Shown piece by piece: positions 5,774 through 7,926 of a stretch of 7,926 nt of DNA. Both the position numbers and the translations under genes were made by a program. Source of the DNA: Clostridia bacterium. GTDB taxonomy: Bacteria; Bacillota; Clostridia; Oscillospirales; CAG-272. The stretch is from contig JAGCYR010000237.1 of the NCBI GenBank assembly GCA_017960705.1, forward strand, positions 1 through 7,926, read 5' to 3'. Under the pieces are notes generated by a model. The model was not told the DNA's origin. It worked only from the letters and a program-made list of their open reading frames with translations, and did not search any database. How positions within the stretch are numbered: the first letter of the stretch is position 1; each line of letters opens with the position of its first letter.

Positions 5774-7252
5774 ATGATCCGCGTGACCGTACCCGCAGAA
5801 GCGAACGGGCTTCCCCTCGCGCTCTGGCTGTCCCGTATGGGCTATTCCGCGATCCTTCCCTGCGGGGGCGCGGGGCGGTGCGGGAACTGCCGCGTCTCTC
5901 TTTTGTCGGGCAAGTTGCTCGACGTGGACGATCCGACGAAAGAACTGCTCCCGGACGAACACGGCGAGGTCCGCGCCTGCCGCGCGCTGATCTCGGGCGT
6001 CGAGACCGTCGTCGGCATCCCCGACGGCTGGGACGCGCCTGGGGCGGGCGAGGAACGCCGGTACTATCCGACGGGGGCGCTCGATATCGGGACCACCACG
6101 CTGGCACTCCGGCTACGGGGCGATGACGGCAGGATCACCGAGCTCACGGCGCAGAACCCCGAGAGCGTGTTCGGCGCCGACGTGGCGAGCCGGATCACCG
6201 CGACCGAGGAAAAGGGGGTCGAGCCCGTCCGGGCGTGCCTTCTGAACCGGCTCCGCACCCTGCTCGGCAGATGTAGGGTCGGGCGGCTCTCTGTCGTCGG
6301 GAACCCGACTATGATCCATATTTTCGCCGGGGTCTCCCCCGCGTCGATCGGGATAGCTCCGTTTACCCCCGTCTTTTCGGGAAGCAGGGAGATCACGGGC
6401 GAGTCGATCGGACTGCCGGTCGAAACGGTGGTCCTGCTCCCCGCGATAAAGGACGCGGGATATCTCGGCTCTGACCTCGTCGCGGGCGCCGCGGCGTCGG
6501 GCGTGCTGGATTCCCCCTGCCCCGCGATCTACCTTGATCTCGGCACCAACGGCGAGATCCTGCTCTCGACCGGAAAAGAAAACGGCGGGCACCTCTACGC
6601 CGCGTCGTGCGCGGTCGGTCCGTGCTTTGAGGGCGCGGGAATCTCCTCCGGCGCGGGCGGGATCCCGGGCGCGGTTTCGCGAGTGAAAAAGCAAGACGGC
6701 GAATTCGTTTTCTCGACGGTCGGCGGTCTTGCCCCGATCGGGATCACGGGCAGCGGGCTGATCGACCTGTTCGCCGTTCTGCTCGAAGACGGAACGGTCG
6801 CGCGGGACGGGCGCCTTGCGGAGCCCTTTACCCTGACGGGGAGGCAGACCTACCCCGACGGAACGCTCTCCACGCCCTTCGAGACCCCGGTCACACTCGA
6901 TCAAAAAGACGTCCGCGCCGTGCAGACCGCGAAAGCCGCCGTGCGCGCGGGGATCGCCGCTCTGCTCCACGCCGCGTGGATCGACCCCGACGAGGTAGGG
7001 ACGGTGCTGATCGCCGGAAGCTTCGGTCGGTATCTCGACCCCGCGTCCGCCGCGAAGATCGGGCTTCTGCCGGAACAATGGGCTTCCGACGCGAGGGCGG
7101 TCGGGAACGCCGCGCTCGAGGGAGCGGATCTTGCGCTGTCGTCCGAGGACACGCGGGAATCGGTCAAACGGATCGCGACAACTGCGCACGCCGTCGACCT
7201 CAATTCCTCCCCCGCGTTCCGCGAATCGTTCCTCTCGCAGCTCGATTTCTAA
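5774..7252 (+). CDS. RACo-like 2Fe-2S/ASKHA protein (DUF4445; corrinoid activation/regeneration family), compact form
   Basis: RACo proteins use ATP and electrons to return inactive Co(II) corrinoid in methyl-transferring proteins to Co(I). The N-terminal 85 residues form a plant-type ferredoxin domain with a 2Fe-2S signature C30-x5-C36-x2-C39 and C69 (CGGAGRCGNC ... RACRA). The rest is an ASKHA ATPase fold: DIGTTTLAL (104-112), NPESVFGADVASRI (128-141), LDLGTNGEILL (255-264), SCAVGPCFEGAGISSGAGG (278-296), PIGITGSGLID (321-331), QKDVRAVQTAKAAVRAGI (377-394), LIAGSFGRYLD (412-422) and GNAALEGAD (444-452). At 492 residues it is shorter than typical RACo (about 600 or more, from memory), because the linker between ferredoxin and ASKHA parts is nearly absent. 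The start has GGAGAG about 7 nt upstream. The family assignment is firm; the target is unknown, as no corrinoid protein or methyltransferase lies in the window. It probably reads through from cysS. Confidence 0.87.
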   Translation: MIRVTVPAEANGLPLALWLSRMGYSAILPCGGAGRCGNCRVSLLSGKLLDVDDPTKELLPDEHGEVRACRALISGVETVVGIPDGWDAPGAGEERRYYPTGALDIGTTTLALRLRGDDGRITELTAQNPESVFGADVASRITATEEKGVEPVRACLLNRLRTLLGRCRVGRLSVVGNPTMIHIFAGVSPASIGIAPFTPVFSGSREITGESIGLPVETVVLLPAIKDAGYLGSDLVAGAAASGVLDSPCPAIYLDLGTNGEILLSTGKENGGHLYAASCAVGPCFEGAGISSGAGGIPGAVSRVKKQDGEFVFSTVGGLAPIGITGSGLIDLFAVLLEDGTVARDGRLAEPFTLTGRQTYPDGTLSTPFETPVTLDQKDVRAVQTAKAAVRAGIAALLHAAWIDPDEVGTVLIAGSFGRYLDPASAAKIGLLPEQWASDARAVGNAALEGADLALSSEDTRESVKRIATTAHAVDLNSSPAFRESFLSQLDF

Positions 7253-7254
7253 AC

Positions 7255-7287
7255 AAAAAAAAACGCGGCGCCCGAGCGGGCGCCGCG
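7255..7287 (-). terminator. Intrinsic terminator of yajC
   Basis: CGCGGCGCCCG (7264-7274) and CGGGCGCCGCG (7277-7287) are perfect complements, giving a stem of at least 10 bp with a tight loop. On the minus strand nine Ts follow (7255-7263), just before the RACo-like gene's stop. It is a strong terminator for yajC. On the plus strand the same hairpin is followed by ACGGTTTATAGG, so it would stop the converging RACo-like transcript only poorly. Confidence 0.88.
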
Positions 7288-7300
7288 ACGGTTTATAGGA

Positions 7301-7771
7301 TCAGTTGTTTTCGGGGGTCTCTTCGGCTTTGGGCTCCTCGAGCGCCGGTTTGTCGTCGGTCTTCGGAGTCTCGGGCGCGATCTTGCCCTTCTTCCTTTTC
7401 GCCTTCGCTTCGGGGGCGGCGGCGGGAGCTGCGGGAGCCGCCTTCTTCAAAGCGGGATTCTTATCCTCTGCTCTCACGTCGACGCTGCGGACGGCGGAAC
7501 GCAGGAAGCGGATCTTGGTGCGGTCGCGGCTGGTCTCGATGGTGATGGTCTCCTCTTTGATCGAGACGATCTCGCCGATGATGCCGCCGATGGTGGTGAT
7601 CTCGTCGCCGACCTGCAGGGCGTTACGCATCTCGTTCGCCTGTTTCTCCTGCTTTTTCTGCGGACGGATCAGGAAGAAATAGAAAAAGACGAAAATGACA
7701 ACGAGCCCGATGATCCAGATCCAGTTGGACCCGGCGGACGTTCCCTCGGCAAGAAGAAATGAATGAAGCAT
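7301..7771 (-). CDS. yajC: Preprotein translocase subunit YajC, with a long charged C-terminal tail
   Basis: YajC is a small accessory subunit of the Sec translocon, associated with SecDF and YidC. The 156-residue protein has a short outer N-terminus, one membrane helix (about 17-34) ending in the hallmark FFLIRPQKKQ (32-41), and the conserved cytoplasmic domain with LQVGDEITTIGGIIGEI (52-68) and VSIKEETITIET. After residue 103 comes a low-complexity tail of about 53 residues rich in Ala, Pro, Lys and Glu (for example KKAAPAAPAAAP). Most YajC proteins end near 85-110 residues, so the tail is an extension. The start at 7771 is chosen because GAAAGGA lies about 8 nt upstream; an ATG 10 codons earlier (7801) sits at the predicted transcription start and has no ribosome site. 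It is transcribed alone in this window, with promoter and terminator both visible. secD/secF and tgt, frequent partners, are not seen. Confidence 0.95.
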   Translation of the reverse strand: MLHSFLLAEGTSAGSNWIWIIGLVVIFVFFYFFLIRPQKKQEKQANEMRNALQVGDEITTIGGIIGEIVSIKEETITIETSRDRTKIRFLRSAVRSVDVRAEDKNPALKKAAPAAPAAAPEAKAKRKKGKIAPETPKTDDKPALEEPKAEETPENN

Positions 7772-7807
7772 GGGGACTTTCCTTTCGTGTTTTATAATCA
7801 ATTCAGT

Positions 7808-7836
7808 ATTATAACAGAAGAAAACCCCGATTGCAA
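7808..7836 (-). promoter_or_regulatory. Sigma-A promoter of yajC
   Basis: On the minus strand, TTGCAA (7831-7836) and a perfect TATAAT (7808-7813) are 17 bp apart, with an upstream TG making an extended -10. Transcription would start near 7801, about 30 nt before the ATG. It lies within the left arm of the terminal palindrome. Confidence 0.82.
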
Positions 7837-7847
7837 GTCTTTTTCAT

Positions 7848-7885
7848 AAAAAAACGGAACGGTCGCGCGACCGTTCCGTTTTTTT
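7848..7885. terminator. Bidirectional intrinsic terminator at the palindrome centre
   Basis: A run of seven As (7848-7854), a 24-bp self-complementary GC-rich block (7855-7878; stem CGGAACGGTC with a GCGC loop) and seven Ts (7879-7885) form a textbook terminator that works on either strand. On the minus strand it would end a gene lying beyond the right edge, just upstream of the yajC promoter. This core is plausible as natural sequence even if the outer palindrome is not. Confidence 0.8.
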
Positions 7886-7926
7886 ATGAAAAAGACTTGC
7901 AATCGGGGTTTTCTTCTGTTATAATA

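Larger units (their letters stand above)
7807..7926. repeat. 120-bp perfect palindrome (60-bp inverted arms, no spacer) at the right edge
   Basis: I compared the arms base by base: 7807-7866 is the exact reverse complement of 7867-7926, with the centre between 7866 and 7867. The arms include the yajC promoter (7808-7836), whose mirror copy lies at 7897-7925 on the plus strand, and the terminator core. The last base of the palindrome is the last base of the window. Symmetry stops on the left at 7806 only because there is no more sequence on the right to compare. An assembly fold-back at the terminator hairpin is the likeliest cause. Confidence 0.95.

Noticed and set aside
7772..7801. Longer yajC starting at the ATG at 7801
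   Set aside because: That ATG coincides with the predicted first transcribed base, so no ribosome site could precede it; GAAAGGA supports 7771.
7807..7926. Hairpin telomere of a linear replicon
   Set aside because: The palindrome is a terminator plus a promoter of a housekeeping gene, without telomere-resolvase-type context; a contig-end fold-back explains the exact edge better.

Overview
The window looks like ordinary chromosome from a GC-rich, Gram-positive-type bacterium, most likely an uncultured clostridium (Oscillospirales/Christensenellales-like). This is inference. It rests on strong GGAGG-type ribosome sites, consensus sigma-A promoters with 17-bp spacers, a SpoVB-like flippase, a gram-positive style CysE (GIEIHP), adjacent cysE-cysS, and a RACo/DUF4445 protein of the kind common in anaerobic Firmicutes. 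Base composition is high in G+C by eye (about 60-65 %), and even across the genes. I see no IS element, phage gene, CRISPR array, tRNA or rRNA. Both window edges look like contig edges: the left cuts a gene and the right ends exactly at the end of a perfect palindrome.

Layout. (1) 1-200, minus: the first 66 codons of a YidC/Oxa1 membrane insertase, with a consensus promoter and a structured leader of about 90 nt. (2) 346-1863, plus: a divergent promoter drives a membrane-anchored cyclophilin and then a Sir2-family NAD-dependent deacylase; two terminator hairpins follow. (3) 2029-3513, plus: a SpoVB-like polysaccharide/lipid flippase, preceded by a short intergenic stretch with a tandem repeat and a 14-bp palindrome. 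(4) 3510-5720, plus: a perfect consensus promoter overlaps the flippase stop codon and drives cysE and cysS, 3 nt apart. (5) 5774-7252, plus: a compact 2Fe-2S/ASKHA protein of the RACo family, behind a 10-bp hairpin. (6) 7301-7771, minus: yajC, with its own terminator and promoter, converging on the RACo-like gene. (7) 7807-7926: a 120-bp perfect palindrome containing the yajC promoter, a bidirectional terminator core, and a mirror copy of the promoter, ending on the last base.

How the genes fit together. Three genes concern the cell envelope and protein export: YidC, YajC and an outward-facing prolyl isomerase. The flippase adds envelope precursor export. cysE-cysS links O-acetylserine synthesis for cysteine to charging of tRNA-Cys. 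The Sir2 deacylase may tie protein acylation to NAD status. The RACo-like protein would use electrons and ATP to reactivate a corrinoid protein, but no corrinoid partner lies in the window.

I did not find an undescribed system here. The strongest unexplained signal is the terminal 120-bp palindrome, which I think is more likely an assembly fold-back at a terminator than a real structure. The next most interesting items are the orphan, shortened RACo-like protein, the structured yidC leader that partly covers its own ribosome site, and the perfect promoter overlapping a stop codon.
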